A stretch of DNA of 64,000 nucleotides from Pyrrhoderma lamaoense (lineage: Eukaryota; Basidiomycota; Agaricomycetes; Hymenochaetales; Hymenochaetaceae), in NCBI GenBank assembly GCA_002794735.1, contig NBAZ01000002.1:496001-560000 (forward strand). The letters are read 5' to 3'. The notes below the pieces were generated by a model. That model was not told where the DNA came from. It did not search any database and saw only the letters and a program-made list of their open reading frames with translations. The number at the start of each line of letters is the position of its first letter. Within the stretch, counting starts at the first letter, position 1. This document shows positions 1 through 12,235 of this stretch, piece by piece. The translations under genes and the position numbers were made by a program.

Positions 1-2683
1 ATGAGCGTTGCATTTTTGCGCATAACCTGGCATCGACCATAGCCACGGTCTAAACTAGCCTGGTGTAATAGTCAGTCTAGCGGATTTTTTTCTCGCAAGG
101 GCAAAGGCGTGAAAAAATTCGGCCTACTTTATTAAGAATCAATGCATCTTCAATATCGTACCCGGAATAACTCATGACAGCAACAGTGGCATTCTGACCA
201 GCTGGTAACTTGTCGTAACCCACAAGTTCAATTGTTTTCGATTTTACCATGGGTTGCTGAGGATAAACCATCAGATATAACAGTGTATCGATTCGGTTGA
301 GTTGGTTATAAGCGATAGCTCCGATAGCCTGCTTGCCCATAGCACACTGATAGGTATTACGAGGGGATTGGTTATGATGTGGATAGGGGATGAGTCCAGC
401 TACAGCTCCAAGAATTGTAAATGGCTCAATTTCTAGGTGCGTTGTAGTAGGGACGATAAAATTTTCATACAATGCGATATGAGAGTCATTCTCTTCATTA
501 ACGTCTAAGTATTCAACAAGTCCCTTTCGCAAGAAATCATCGAATGTAAGGAGACCCTTTTTCAGATCCTTGAAAACCAATCAGCCTCATGATATACGAT
601 AAGAAATTGACAACAAAGACGAACTGATATGTGATCAGTGGTGACCCGTGGCCTTTGGTTTTCAACGATAATCATTGGGCGACAGATGCGCCCTCCATCA
701 CTTGCAATATACACTGCACGATGATGATGGTTTACATACACGCTCACGAACTCGCTGAACCGACCAGCACGGCGTAGACGTCTGAAGTTCGTCACAAAAC
801 GAGTGGGGTATCGCGTCAAACCAATGATGGTACCATTGACGTTGACAATAAATGAGGTTGGGCCATGGATTTCTGCACCAGTAGCTAGCGATATATCTGC
901 ACTGCTTTGTTAGATATTAGGTAGCACAAACGTAACATTTCCACAAACCTTCAACTCCGAGAGAATGGACTAGGCGTACAAGAGGCTCCTCGTCAACATC
1001 GGTAGTGATATGAGTCATGAGAGCTAGGTTTTTTACAAGTCCACAAGCCTCGCCCTCCGGAGTATCACTAGTGCAAAGCATGCCCCACTGACTTGGCTGT
1101 AGTGCACGAGGACCTGAAACTTTGCGTGTTTTCTCGAATTGGGATGAGATACGAGTCATCATTCCCAAAGCAGCAATAAAGCTGAGGCGGCTTAGGACGT
1201 GTGTAACACCCGCACGTTCCATCTTGAATCGTTTAAGGTTCCAGTTGCCTGTAGAGATGGCACGTACGAAACCAGCCGTTATATGATCACCTTGAACCTG
1301 CATGGTATTATACGCATCGAATTCGTTTGTTCGAGAAGGCTTCTTAAGTACTTTATCGAAAGCGGATTTGAGGTTTGAGTTGAAAGTTTTAAATAAATCC
1401 TCGAATAGAAGTGCAAGCAACTGGCCGGCGAGTTCTAGTCTTTTGTTGCCAACATAGTCACGATCGTCAACCATTCTCTCATCATTCATACACATAAGAA
1501 CTCTTCTTGTCATCATTGCCACAAAAATAGCTTTTGGTCTAAAGTCCATGTTGACTACTGGTACATGGGCAAGTACAACAGCAGCTAAGGCTTCTAGTGC
1601 TTCTTCCCATACCGGACGGCGAGGTCCAATCACACGTCTGTTTAACTTGACTCGACTACCTATCCACTCGAGCGCTTGATGACGAGTAAATACATTCATT
1701 CTTGCTGCTTCTTCAAGGTTAGGTGAGAATGAGGATTTATAAGATTCTGAGTTTCCTGCTGTAAGTAATAGTATCTCCTTGTCGGACTGAAAGCCAAGAG
1801 CTTTAAGAGCAATAACAATGGGAATATCTTCATAGAAGCAATTATGACGGAGATAAAGCCTTTCCTTCTTAGTAGCAACATACGTTTTAGATTTCAGGCC
1901 CCCATGAGTTGAGCTAGATAACTTTTTTAGATGTGTATAATCGTAACTGATGCGTCCTACTTACGATGTACATGAAGCCTGCACAACACCTTTAACGGGA
2001 TCATTTTCCACAATAATACGATTCTTGCTTAGCTGCTCCTGTACCAAGATAACCTTCTCAGTACCCTTCACTACAAAGTAACCACCTGGATCTAGGGGAC
2101 ACTCTAGCATTCGGGCCAACCGTGCTTCTGTTTGCCCAGTTAAGACACATTTATTACTACGCAGCATGATAGGAATCCTTCCGATAGTGACATTTTTTCG
2201 AACAACAATTTGCTTCCCTCGGGTATATTGGATAGTTACAAGAATTGGCGCACTATATGTAGTATCACGTAGACGACACTCATGAGGGGTGACACTTTTG
2301 TCAATCGCATCCACATCGGTTCTATCAGGATACCCGACTTGTATATCTGTGTACTTGAGCCAGAAACGAGGATCGACATCCGAAGTGACCTTATTATTGG
2401 CTTTGACAATGTTCTTGATATCCACATCTACGAAATAATTGAAAGAGTCAAGATGCTGTTTGACAAGCCCCTTCACCTTTAGAAATGCAGGGAGAAGTAG
2501 CCATTTATCCTTTGAAAGGGGATAGTAAGGGCATTGATATATTTATTTAGGTGATACCTCACAGGCGTAACGCACCTCTACTTTCTTAATTGGATCGGTC
2601 AAACCTAGCCCACGCCAATTAGTACCATGGACCCAATCCTCCTCACCTTGCCCAAGATCGCTGACTTCCGGTGTAACACCCAT
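1..2683 (-). CDS. RPC2: RNA polymerase III second-largest subunit RPC2, 5' part (runs off the left edge)
   Basis: Second-largest (beta-like) catalytic subunit of RNA polymerase III, which makes tRNA and 5S rRNA in the nucleus. Six exons are seen on the minus strand: 2683-2576, 2509-1965, 1913-937, 896-625, 568-128 and 59-1, with phases that join without a break (about 800 codons; the family has about 1,150, so the C-terminal third, including the last zinc site, lies outside). The start ATG at 2683 is the first after an in-frame TAG. It gives [17 protein letters not shown], followed by a conserved [17 protein letters not shown] stretch. Other hallmarks are [45 protein letters not shown] and ASLDRGYGR. 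These match RPC2 better than the Pol I or Pol II paralogues. The intron near 897-936 (40 nt) is the least certain boundary. Divergent from the Snf2 gene at 3043. Confidence 0.95.
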
Positions 2684-3042
2684 CTCTATTGTATGCTTCC
2701 TTCCGGGTGCTTCAACTCTCTAGAACTCAGCGCATTTGCATGTACGGTCGTCAGCACAGGAGAAATAAGACACTTTCGCTTCTCTCAGAATTTCTGTTCG
2801 TAAGAAAACTTGTGAATCCTGAGTGCTGCTGATTTTGTAAATTTACTTTTTCTAGAAGTACTCATCTTCGGTATTTGCCGTGAAGATCCTTCTAATAATA
2901 AAATCCCAGCCACTATTCAGTCCTGACTCTTTTATTAACCATCACTTCCATTTCTGCTCTGCTCTTATACCCTTCAACTTGTGTAACAACAAACGCACTT
3001 TTATATACCCTTTCTCTCTCGTAAATAAAATAAAACCTCAAA
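2684..3042. promoter_or_regulatory. Divergent promoter between RPC2 and the ERCC6L2-like gene
   Basis: This 359-bp gap separates two oppositely transcribed genes and must hold both promoters. I see no clear TATA box or reading frame of note. It is AT-rich close to the plus-strand gene. Confidence 0.5.
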
Positions 3043-6000
3043 ATGAGTTCCCCAAAATCCTTTAATGAGATAAATTCATCTCCAAGACGGCAAACCACCG
3101 ATGAAGACTCTGACCCAGAGTTTGTAAATAACGCGCCTTACACGTATGAACGAGAAGAGAAGAAAAGAAATAAGAGAGATACGCTGAACCTGAGACGTAA
3201 ATCAAGTAAAGCAAATGGTAAAGGTAAGAGTTTCACAGCGATGCTTCCAGGCTACTTTAGTTTGATATCAACTGTTCACTGGTTTAGGAGCTTCTCAAAA
3301 TAGTCCCTCTTTTCTTGATATGTTCTTTGGGCCGAGTAAGAGCTCTCTCCCCTCATATAAAGCTTTGCCACAGCCTAACAAACTCGTAGTTCTTGTGGAC
3401 AATACACAGACAAAGAATGAAGACACAAGTGAGACCGAGAGTGAAGAAAATGATGATTTGTCGGAAGGTTATTCTACCAGCGGCTACAAGGAAAAATCTT
3501 CTAGTGTTCAAAGGGGGAGCTCAGATCCAAGATCTATATCTCAACCAAAAAGACATACTTCTTGCAGTAGTTTAGTGACAGGTTAATTTACATTTGGCGT
3601 GGGTATGAAGAACGAAGAAGCTAATTATATTGTTCTCAGGTCCTGATTCAGACAATGCTTTTGACTTTTCTTCGCAGAAAATCTCACAAAAATCTTCATC
3701 ACCCTTTGATACCTCAGCAATTAATAGGTCACAATACTCCTCGCAGTCAATATCTCACACAACATCCCAAGGCGAAGAATCCGTAACGGAATCTGATTCT
3801 GGAGAAGAAGACTTCCTCAATTTTTTCTCTTCCCAAGACAACCAGAAAGCAGTAAATTCGCTTACGAAATCAATTACGGAGAATATCAAAAAGACAAAAT
3901 CAGAAAGTCAGCCACAAAACAAGGAATCCGAATCTGAGACAGAATCGGACGATGATTATGAAACTGAGGATCCTTTTGTTAGTTTTCTTTATATGACTTG
4001 AATGCTATTGTCGAATTGTACTCAATTACTACTAATCTTCTAGATACTCAATCCTCGACCTGCATTCAACAGGGATAAAAAATCTGTGCAAGAGTCATAC
4101 TTACTTGACGAAGATACTAAGACATATATCCCTGGTCCTATTAATGGTTTTCTCAGACAGTATCAGAGAGATGGGGTTCAGTTTTTCTATGATAGATATA
4201 AAGAAGGTCGAGGGGGTGTCCTTGGGGATGACATGGGCTTGGTAATCTAACAATTTGTCAAACTATCTAAAATAGCAGGCACTAATGGAAGAAATTGCTA
4301 GGGTAAAACTGTTCAAGTCATAGCATTCCTATCTTCCATCATGAAAAAATATAATGATCGCCGTGATATGAACAGAAGATATAAACATGTATCTAAACTA
4401 CAAGATGGACATGAGTGGAGAAAAAGAAGGTGTCTCCCTCCCGCAAACGCTACGTGGCCAACATGTCTAATCATTGCTCCGAGCTCTGTCGTCCCCAACT
4501 GGGAGCGGGAATTATCGACCGTGAGTACATACTGATTTCAAATCCTGGGAAATGACTGAACAGGTTGTAAAGTGGGGTTACTTTGAGGTGGGAATGTACG
4601 TTGGATCCAAGACAGAGAGAAAAGAAGCATTGAAGAATTTCAAGATGGGGAGACTCGATGTTTGTGAGTACCGTGCAGTACTTTGTTTCTATAAACTAAT
4701 AAACCGAAAACTTTGGCTTTACAGTAATCACTTCCTTTGATTTAGCTCGACGTGACAAGGAGGATCTCTTTGACCTCCCTTTTTCAGTAGTCTTTGTTGA
4801 TGAAGCTCACAGACTCAAGAATCCGACATCGAACTTAACCCTTCTATTTAATGAGATTGCGTGTGAAGTGAGGTTTGGCCTAACAGGAACAGCAATCCAA
4901 AATTCGTATGACGAATTATGGACACTGTTGGATTGGTCAAATCCAGGAAGGCTAGGTAGTCTTAAAGAATGGAGAACATGTATCTCTAAGCCGCTAGCTG
5001 TTGGACAGAGTGCAAAGGCCAATAAACATGAAAGAGCAATGTCAAAGGTGAGAATGAGAAATCGTCTCGACTGAAGCCCTGCTTATCTGCTTGTTAGGCC
5101 GTAGCTCGGATATTGGTAGATCAACTACTTCCAAAAGTTTTCTTACGGAGGTGTGTTATCCCCTCTTATAATGGGCTAGCACCTTAAGTACTGATATTTA
5201 CTCAGGACCAAAGATCTGATTAAGGACCAAGTAAGTCTACAAACACTGCTCCTCACACAGAGATCTTAAACTTTATCAGTTGCCTCAAAAAATTGATCAA
5301 GTTGTCTTCTGTCCACTGACTCCACAACAACTGAGGGTATATAGACGTATATTAGACTATAAAGAGAAATGCATGAGACTCACAGGCAAAAGAAAAAAGT
5401 CTTCTGACGCATCAATTTGTGATTGTGGCTCAGGATTAGCGTAAGTCTCGTTATATGTATGTTTAGAAAATTTCCCTGATACTTTATCTAGGAGGAGTTC
5501 GTGCTGCCATGCTATGGAAGATGCACATTTTTTTACATACCTCACCGTCCTGTTAAAAGTTTCTAATCACCTGGCATTGATTTTTCCTGGTATGTTTGTT
5601 TATTCTGGACGAAGCCGATATTTATCTAACAATATCATCCTCCCCAAAGATCCGAATGATACTCAAGAACAGGTAGGTATTTTATACTGTTTAGCTATTT
5701 ATCACTAAATTCTCTCAAGATAAAAAGGAACAGAGAGGTAGCCAAGATAGCGTTTGATGACTACAAATCGATCAGATACGGAGCCGCGTCACTTTCATCC
5801 AATTATTGTGGAAAGTGGGATGTATGTGTGCATCGAAGCTTGATTAAAGCAGGAGTTTAATATCTTTTAGGTTCTCGATACACTCCTTAGCAGATGGAAA
5901 AAAGAGAAAGACAATAAAGTTCTGATCTTCACAAAATCTGTAAAATTGTTGAATATATTGGATTTTCATCTGCAGAAGAATTGTATGTTTTTCATCACAT

Positions 6001-7689
6001 CACTGGAGCTTTACTCATACATCTTTAGCCTATAATTTCTGTAGACTAGATGGATCTACGAAGCTATCAGAGCGTAAGTCTGGTATGTATCAGAATCCAG
6101 TAAATTGACTTTCATGATGCCCGTACAGGAATGCCCTTAATTGATAAATTCAATCAAAATCCCGACGTTTTCGTTTTTCTTATCTCAACGATGGCTGGTG
6201 GAACTGGCCTAAACTTGACGAGTGCCAATAAAGTTGTAATATTTGGTGGGTGTGTTTAATACCTGAAACGTTGTTCTATAATTATTAACAGGCACTATCC
6301 TCAGATCCAAATTGGAGTAAGCGAGTTTTATCTCATAGTTGAAGCAGACATCCTCATCCACCCTTCTATCCCCTTTACCAATCCAAGATCCTGCTCACGA
6401 TCTTCAAGCCATGGATAGGGCGTACAGGTTCGGACAGACCCGAGATGTACACGTATATCGGCTCCTTGGGGCGGGTTCTATTGAAGAAAATATTTATGCA
6501 AGACAGATTTACAAGCAACAGATGATGAAGATAGGTTATGAAGCAAGTCACCAAACTAGGTAACACAATCCCTACGTTCTATTCAGCTTGACTTTTCTGA
6601 GATGATTTGTACAGGTACTTTGAAGGAGTTCAGGGCGATAGTAAAAGGAAAGGAGAGTTATTTGGTCTGGATAATCTTTTTACCCTTCAGGAAGACGAGC
6701 TTACTACGAAGGTGGCTGTAAGTCATTGTATTATTTGTTTCTAATATATAAGTCTGACTATTGTATCCTACTACCTAGATTGAGAAGGCTAATCTTGCGG
6801 AATTCGACTGGGCCATGGCCAATATGGAAAGCGGCTCTAGACGAAACCGAAAGAAATCCGAACAATCTAAAGAAGCACAGCGTCTAGAAGCTGAGGCGGA
6901 TGTATGTAGCCGTACCTTCCTCCCTTCTTTATCCTCTTAACATATAGAACTTTGTATAGAAAGAGCTCCGAGGTCTCGTAACGCTCTTCTTAGACAAAGG
7001 TCAGTACTATATACTCCCATCATGAAGGAACATAGTCTTAGGAATCCACCCCTCCCAGGTGCTCCCTCAGTCAAGGATACTGGTGCTTCCGATGACATCA
7101 GTAATATTTTGGGTACTGGTGCCATCATGTACAGTCACCAGAATGAAGACTTATTGAGACCAAGTCGTGTGGAAGAGATGTCTCTCCAGGAAGCTATGAA
7201 GGTATTTCTCCGAGTTCCATCTCCACTCGAAAAAAATAATCAAGTAATATGCATGTCTTCTTTCAGAACATCAAAAAACGTAAAACAAGTACGAGCCCTC
7301 CCAAAGAAGCTAAGAGGCGCCGCAAAAATGAGCCCGTGGATAAACCTGCCAGTTCGGAAGTCGATACCAACTGGCCTCCACGGCGAGGGAACTACAAACC
7401 TCCCCTCTCACCAACTTCCAGGCATGTTCATATATCTTAACCCATGAAAGATGACTTCTACTTACCTATTTACTCTACTACAGAGAGAAAGCTCGTAAAA
7501 AGGCACTGGTGGATCTCGGATATATCAAGGCTGATATTGATTACTCCCAGTTTGCCAATACGTTGTAAGTATTCTGATTCTCTTCAGAAAACTTTAGAGA
7601 TGCTTATCAATGTTCGTAGTACTGCGATGCCTCCAGATAAACAGCAGGCGATACTGAGGAAACTCGATCAGCATATACGATCGACCTAA
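3043..7689 (+). CDS. Snf2-family DNA-dependent ATPase, ERCC6L2 / Rad26-like
   Basis: A DNA translocase of the ERCC6-like 2 subgroup (nuclear; genome-maintenance role by family). The acidic Ser/Glu-rich N-terminus (from [13 protein letters not shown], first ~280 residues) is followed by the helicase core. Visible are [19 protein letters not shown], the Walker A DDMGLGKT split by an intron near 4242-4300, DEAH as [10 protein letters not shown], motif [23 protein letters not shown] and the motif [20 protein letters not shown]...RRSSCC cluster between the RecA lobes is a hallmark of ERCC6L2 and separates it from CSB/Rad26. A downstream [15 protein letters not shown] block matches the ERCC6L2 C-terminal region. 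About 18-20 short introns interrupt the gene. The last one (56 nt, 7565-7620) joins QFANTF to TAMPPDKQQ, and the stop is at 7687-7689. I saw no frame break. Exact internal splice sites in the C-terminal third are tentative. Confidence 0.92.
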
Positions 7690-7974
7690 CGTATCATCAC
7701 GGCAAGTTTATCTGTTTATTATTTTGGACCTTTTTCCTTGTTGTATTGCATACCATATCGTATACCCATTCTCGAACTGTATCTGTTAATGTGTAGAACA
7801 AAGGAACTCAACTTGTTTCAATAATATGTATAAACAGCGTCGCATAAATATGTATAATTATATCTCTTTAGATTCATCTACCCTGATGATGGAGAAAGAA
7901 AAATTAAGTGTACGGTTATCGTTGAAGTTCAAAAAAATATGCAAACATTCCAATTAATATCGTCAGAAAGATAG
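7690..7974. other. Short convergent intergenic region
   Basis: The AT-rich gap between the 3' ends of the ERCC6L2-like gene and the first GH17-like gene holds presumably both polyadenylation regions. No other feature seen. Confidence 0.5.
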
Positions 7975-9370
7975 TCAGCAAGTTGCATTGACATTTATAT
8001 CCCACTTTGGCTTTCCGTCAATATCGTAGGCCCCCAGCCGCTAAGTTGGTCATTGAAGGAACGCCACAACCATCCAATATTCTTAGCTTTGAAGTAATCT
8101 GAGCACTTCTCGTTAAGAAGTTCCCAATATGCCTGTTCTGAGTTCACGTTGACCACAATATTCTTGCTATTCGGTGCCCAGAGCTCTTTGTTACTCGGCC
8201 ACCCAGTCTAGGAGTCATTAGATTAGCGCCCGTTATGCACTAAACCCCTAGCATACGCTCATTCCAAAACTTACCTGTGTCACAAGCAACGGTTTACCTT
8301 TCGCAATCCCTTCAAAATACTCTATATCTCTAGTGAAGTATTCCCAAGCGTTATTATCTCCTCCATATCTGGCATTCTGTGCGAAGTATGGGAAATTATT
8401 GATCATGAAGAAATCAACAGCGTCGGCCATTGCAGAGATATTTCCTGAGCTCTTCCAACCGTAGGCCATATCGGAGATAGAAATTGGTATGTCTAGACCC
8501 GCTTCCTTGAATTCGCTTTTCATACTTAGAATGAACTTAGCTAAAGTATCGGGTGATCCGGCGTCATTATCAAATAAGGGCTATTTACAGGTCGACTGAG
8601 TGCTTTGATGTAAAACAGACAATGAACCGATGAAATAGATCTCGTACCTCATCCCTGCAATGGAAATACTATGTTAGCAAATACAAGGGAAAATCTGACC
8701 AAGAGATAAAATTTGACATACCTAGTGAAACAGCTAGTACGTGAGTAGGATCCTTCTTGACAGCCTAAGCAGGATTTCACTAAGTATGTAGCGAAGTAGA
8801 TAGAGAGTCTCACCTCAATGACAGCATTCATTATCGGCACTACCTTGTCTTTGAAATTCTGACCACTATCTAAGAGTGTCCAGATGAGAGGTATGATATG
8901 TATCTGAGCGTCTGCCGCAGCACTCAGCAATTCTACCCAGTCAGGTATATGAGTTAGCAACTAAGTACTTTTAACAAGTATTACATGTATTATCAATGGA
9001 TATATACATACCTCCGTAATAGGAAACATCTGTACCCTTGTTACAAAGTCCGAAAGTAATAACATTACCCGCACCGATAGACTTCATAGTCTTAAAGTCC
9101 TTTGCAGCTTGGTCTTTTGAAGGACAAGACTATAGAAAACAATGACGTTAAGACTTATTATAGATGTAGAAAGCAGGTGCCTACATCTATTGCATACACA
9201 AAGCCTTGAAATCCATGCATAGTTTTAATGGCTTCCATTCTTGTCATGATCCCATTTGCTCTAGCTACGAAGCGATGGCCCCTATCGTACCTATGATGTA
9301 TCTCTTTGGCTGAAGAAGGGGATGACAGTCCCATTAGCCATAGAAAAGGTAGTAATCCAAGCCACTTCAT
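7975..9370 (-). CDS. Secreted GH17-like protein A (two apparent one-base frame losses)
   Basis: Predicted secreted protein with the fold of glycoside hydrolase 17 (fungal Scw/Bgl2-type beta-1,3-glucanases). The start ATG at 9370 opens MKWLGLLPFLWLMGLSSPSS, a signal peptide. A TATAAAG lies about 80 bp upstream (9446-9452, minus strand). Conserved blocks in order are HGFQGFVYAID, GAGNVITFGLC, IIPLIWTLLD, the DEPLFDND segment, ISISDMAYGWKSSG, DFFMINNFPYF and VTQTGWPSN. The residue before TGWPS is Gln where GH17 enzymes have the Glu nucleophile. Seven or so exons match the two paralogues, including a microexon near 8651-8657. Compared with them it lacks one base in the microexon (C-run 8653-8655) and one in the C5 run at 8031-8035. 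Read literally it stops at 7995; with the second base it ends ...KWDINVNATC at 7975. It may be real decay or an assembly error. Confidence 0.8.
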
Positions 9371-10501
9371 CAGTATATAAAGCTGTTTGTAGAGAAATGA
9401 CGTTCTCGTATACGGAATTTGCGCTATACATGGTACTGATGAGCTCTTTATATTAGAGATCGCAATTGAAATAGAGATGCCCACACTTTTTTTGGCTATT
9501 TACATGACCACGAAAGCTGTTTCAAGACCAGGGATCAGAGCAAAACAGCTAAAAGGAGAACTCGGACCTACGATCTTGCCTATTTCTAAGAGCAAAGTGA
9601 AGCATGATGTTTCTCAACGTACGCCTAACCGGAGTGCAAAGCGCGGACCTTTTCAAATTTATAAATTGATTGTTTTTTTTTGCATTCCCATTCCTCGGTA
9701 CATCTTATTTTGCATCTTATAGCATGAGATCGATCTACATACTACAACATAGGTATGGGCGCATAGAAACCGTTTTGTTCGCCTTATATTCGCAGCCACG
9801 TCAGATAATCAAAGACTTGTAAATGTTAGTTTCAGCCACGAGTATGGCACTTTGTTATAAGACAAATAAGCATATGAAAAAGAAGTAAACCCGGTTTCGG
9901 AGCAATCTACAAAGTAAACGCGTTGTTAACTCAGAGCCAGAGTAGACCTATGTTGATGTTGAGATCGGGGTGATGAGTATACATCGCCGAACCGGCTCAA
10001 GTGGAAAACCGCGTGACATGCCGGGTTTGTCTGCTCTCTTACTTGATTTGGACTCTTCCTGAACTTCTTTCACTCCCTCCGTTTTCAAGTGTCAATGAGG
10101 TAGGCTGGCTTCTAAATGAAATCAATACTCATGCATAGCATGTATGAATCGGCGTCATAACAAATTTAAGTCTGATGATGACCTCTTCCCGACACCTCAC
10201 ACTCCCCAAGGAATTCCGGTGATATGCATTCTGCATTGAGAGCTGCATACTACATATTGGGCTGCCCTTTTCTCTTTATTTCCGCATGGATCCGTTCAAG
10301 ACGAGGAACCCCTATCATTTTAAGTCTGACAGCAAAGAAAGTAAAGTGCTAGTCTTGTCTTTTGGGGTGCCTTGGGGAAAGATCTAATTTGAAGCATATA
10401 AATATTGGGAAGTGGAAAGGTCAACAGAACAGAGTTCTCTCTCCGAGTGTCTCTGCATACCTCCCCTGGTCTTTCTTAAAGTAAAGGCTTATTGCCGCAG
10501 T
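9371..10501. promoter_or_regulatory. Shared divergent promoter region of GH17-like genes A and B
   Basis: This 1.13-kb interval lies between two head-to-head paralogues. TATA-type boxes are visible for both: TATAAAG on the minus strand at 9446-9452 and TATAAAT on the plus strand at 10397-10403, 105 bp before the ATG of gene B. Short reading frames in between show no conserved features. The layout allows co-regulation but does not prove it. Confidence 0.55.
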
Positions 10502-11848
10502 ATGATATCTGTCCATATATTTGCTATCCTTTCCATCCTCCTAGTGAAGCTAGTATTCGCTCTCCCTAATCCTGAACTTGAGGCAAGATGGTCTGCACGA
10601 CACGACAAGATTCTGAGCATGTACGGCTTTGAAGGATTTGTATATGCCCTCGATGTATGCACTTTCTATTACAGTACTAGGATATCTACTAACGCCTATA
10701 ATCTCTTTCCCCAGAACTGCCCTTCGTCAAGTCAACTGCTTTCAGACTTCAAGAAGATGCAGTCGAAGGGGCTCGCAACGTTATAACATTTGACCTCTGT
10801 GGAAATGGAGAGGATTCAACTTACTACGATAGTAAGCATTTTATCTTTATATCTATAAGTAAATCGGAGGCTTAGTAAGGGTTTATACATTTATAGAAGT
10901 AATTTCTGCTGCAGAGTCTGCAGGGATTAACGTGATTCCTTTGGTTTGGACACTTGTCGACGATGGGCAATCCTTTTCAAACGATGTGGTTCCGAGAATA
11001 AAGGCTGTCACGAAGGTAAATCATCTAGATTGTCAAAGCTGAAATATGTCCTCAATGTCAATCACAGGCTGTTATCAATAATCCTGGTCCTGTTTTAGCG
11101 GTTGCTCTTGGTGAGCTTGTCTACTTCCTTTTTACTTTATTATTCTATCTTCTAATTTGTTGACTTGTAGGCGATGAGGTAACTAAATTTTCAGGGAAGT
11201 TGATAAAAAACCTTATATTTACTCATCTGTTCTAGCCGTTGTATGACAACGACTTTGGCTCTCCTCAAAACTTGGCTAAATATATCAAGCAAATGAGATC
11301 GGACTTCAAGAACGCTGGAATTCCAAACATTCCGATCTCCATATCTGACATGGCATATGGATGGCAGAGCTCGGGAGACATTTCGTCTGTAGTTGATGCC
11401 GTAGACTTCTTCATGATCAACAACTTCCCTTACTTCGCTGGGGATGCGAAAGATGGCGGAAGTTCGACATCCTGGAGCGACTTTAAGAAAGATATATCCT
11501 ACTTCGAAGGTATTGCTAACGGGAAGCCGCTTCTGGTTACTCAGGTGAGTTTCTGTGGGCGGAAGTACATACAATCTATCGAGGTCTCATAGTAATCATC
11601 ATTGCCACATCTCTTAGACTGGTTGGCCGAGTAACAAGAAGGAATTCGCTCCGAACAGTAAAAATATAGTTGTTTCTCTTGAAGCCGAAAAAGGTTATTG
11701 GAATCTTCTGGACGATCACTGCGAAGATTTCTTTAAATCCAAGAACATAGGTTGGATGTGGCGTAGCTGGGACGAGACTATTGAGGGGTGGGGAGTCACG
11801 TCTAATGGCAAAGATAAGTGGAACTTCAGTGCTCGTACCACTTGCTAA
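10502..11848 (+). CDS. Secreted GH17-like protein B (one apparent one-base frame loss)
   Basis: Paralogue of the protein at 7975-9370 and transcribed away from it. ATG 10502 gives MISVHIFAILSILLVKLVFA, a signal peptide, and a mature protein of about 305 residues (326 in total). Blocks in order are YGFEGFVYALD, ARNVITFDLCGNGED, INVIPLVWTLVDDGQ, VLAVALGDEPLYDND, ISISDMAYGWQSSGD, DFFMINNFPYFAGD and VTQTGWPSN, ending WNFSARTTC. The GDE glutamate sits where GH17 has its acid/base. The nucleophile position (TQTGWPS) is Gln instead of Glu. An 8-nt microexon (GCGATGAG) encodes the DE of GDEP. The frame is intact at the 3' end but is broken in exon 2 at the G4 run 10768-10771, where one more G restores SKGARNVITF. 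Cell-wall glucan binding or remodelling is a family-based guess. Confidence 0.85.
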
Positions 11849-12235
11849 AAGTCTTATACTCTACCTATATGATAATCAAAATTTGTGAATGTTGTTAGAA
11901 CAATATTCTTGATGCTTTATAACCCTTTTCTTCATTACACAACATTCTTTTGCTCAACTTGCATCATAATATACCCATTTTGTGTGAAGCCATCGGTGAA
12001 CATCTCTGACTTTAGTTGTGTGATCTATCAGGTTTAGTAGGTAGTCTAAATAAGGTTTTATTGACTCGTTCAATCATAACGCCCTTAGTTTCCGGCTTAG
12101 TCAGCTACGGACTTGAAACACTTAGTCGATTCGAAAGTGTCCGATCAAAAATTTACGGTGTGTGAACTGCTTCTTCTTCGAACTCGAAGTGGACTATCGA
12201 AACACTCTCTTCAAAGGACGTGTAATAGTAACGAG
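11849..12235. other. Intergenic region before ADE13
   Basis: 3' flank of GH17-like gene B and 5' flank of ADE13 in 387 bp. I see no canonical TATA box and no other gene. Confidence 0.5.
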
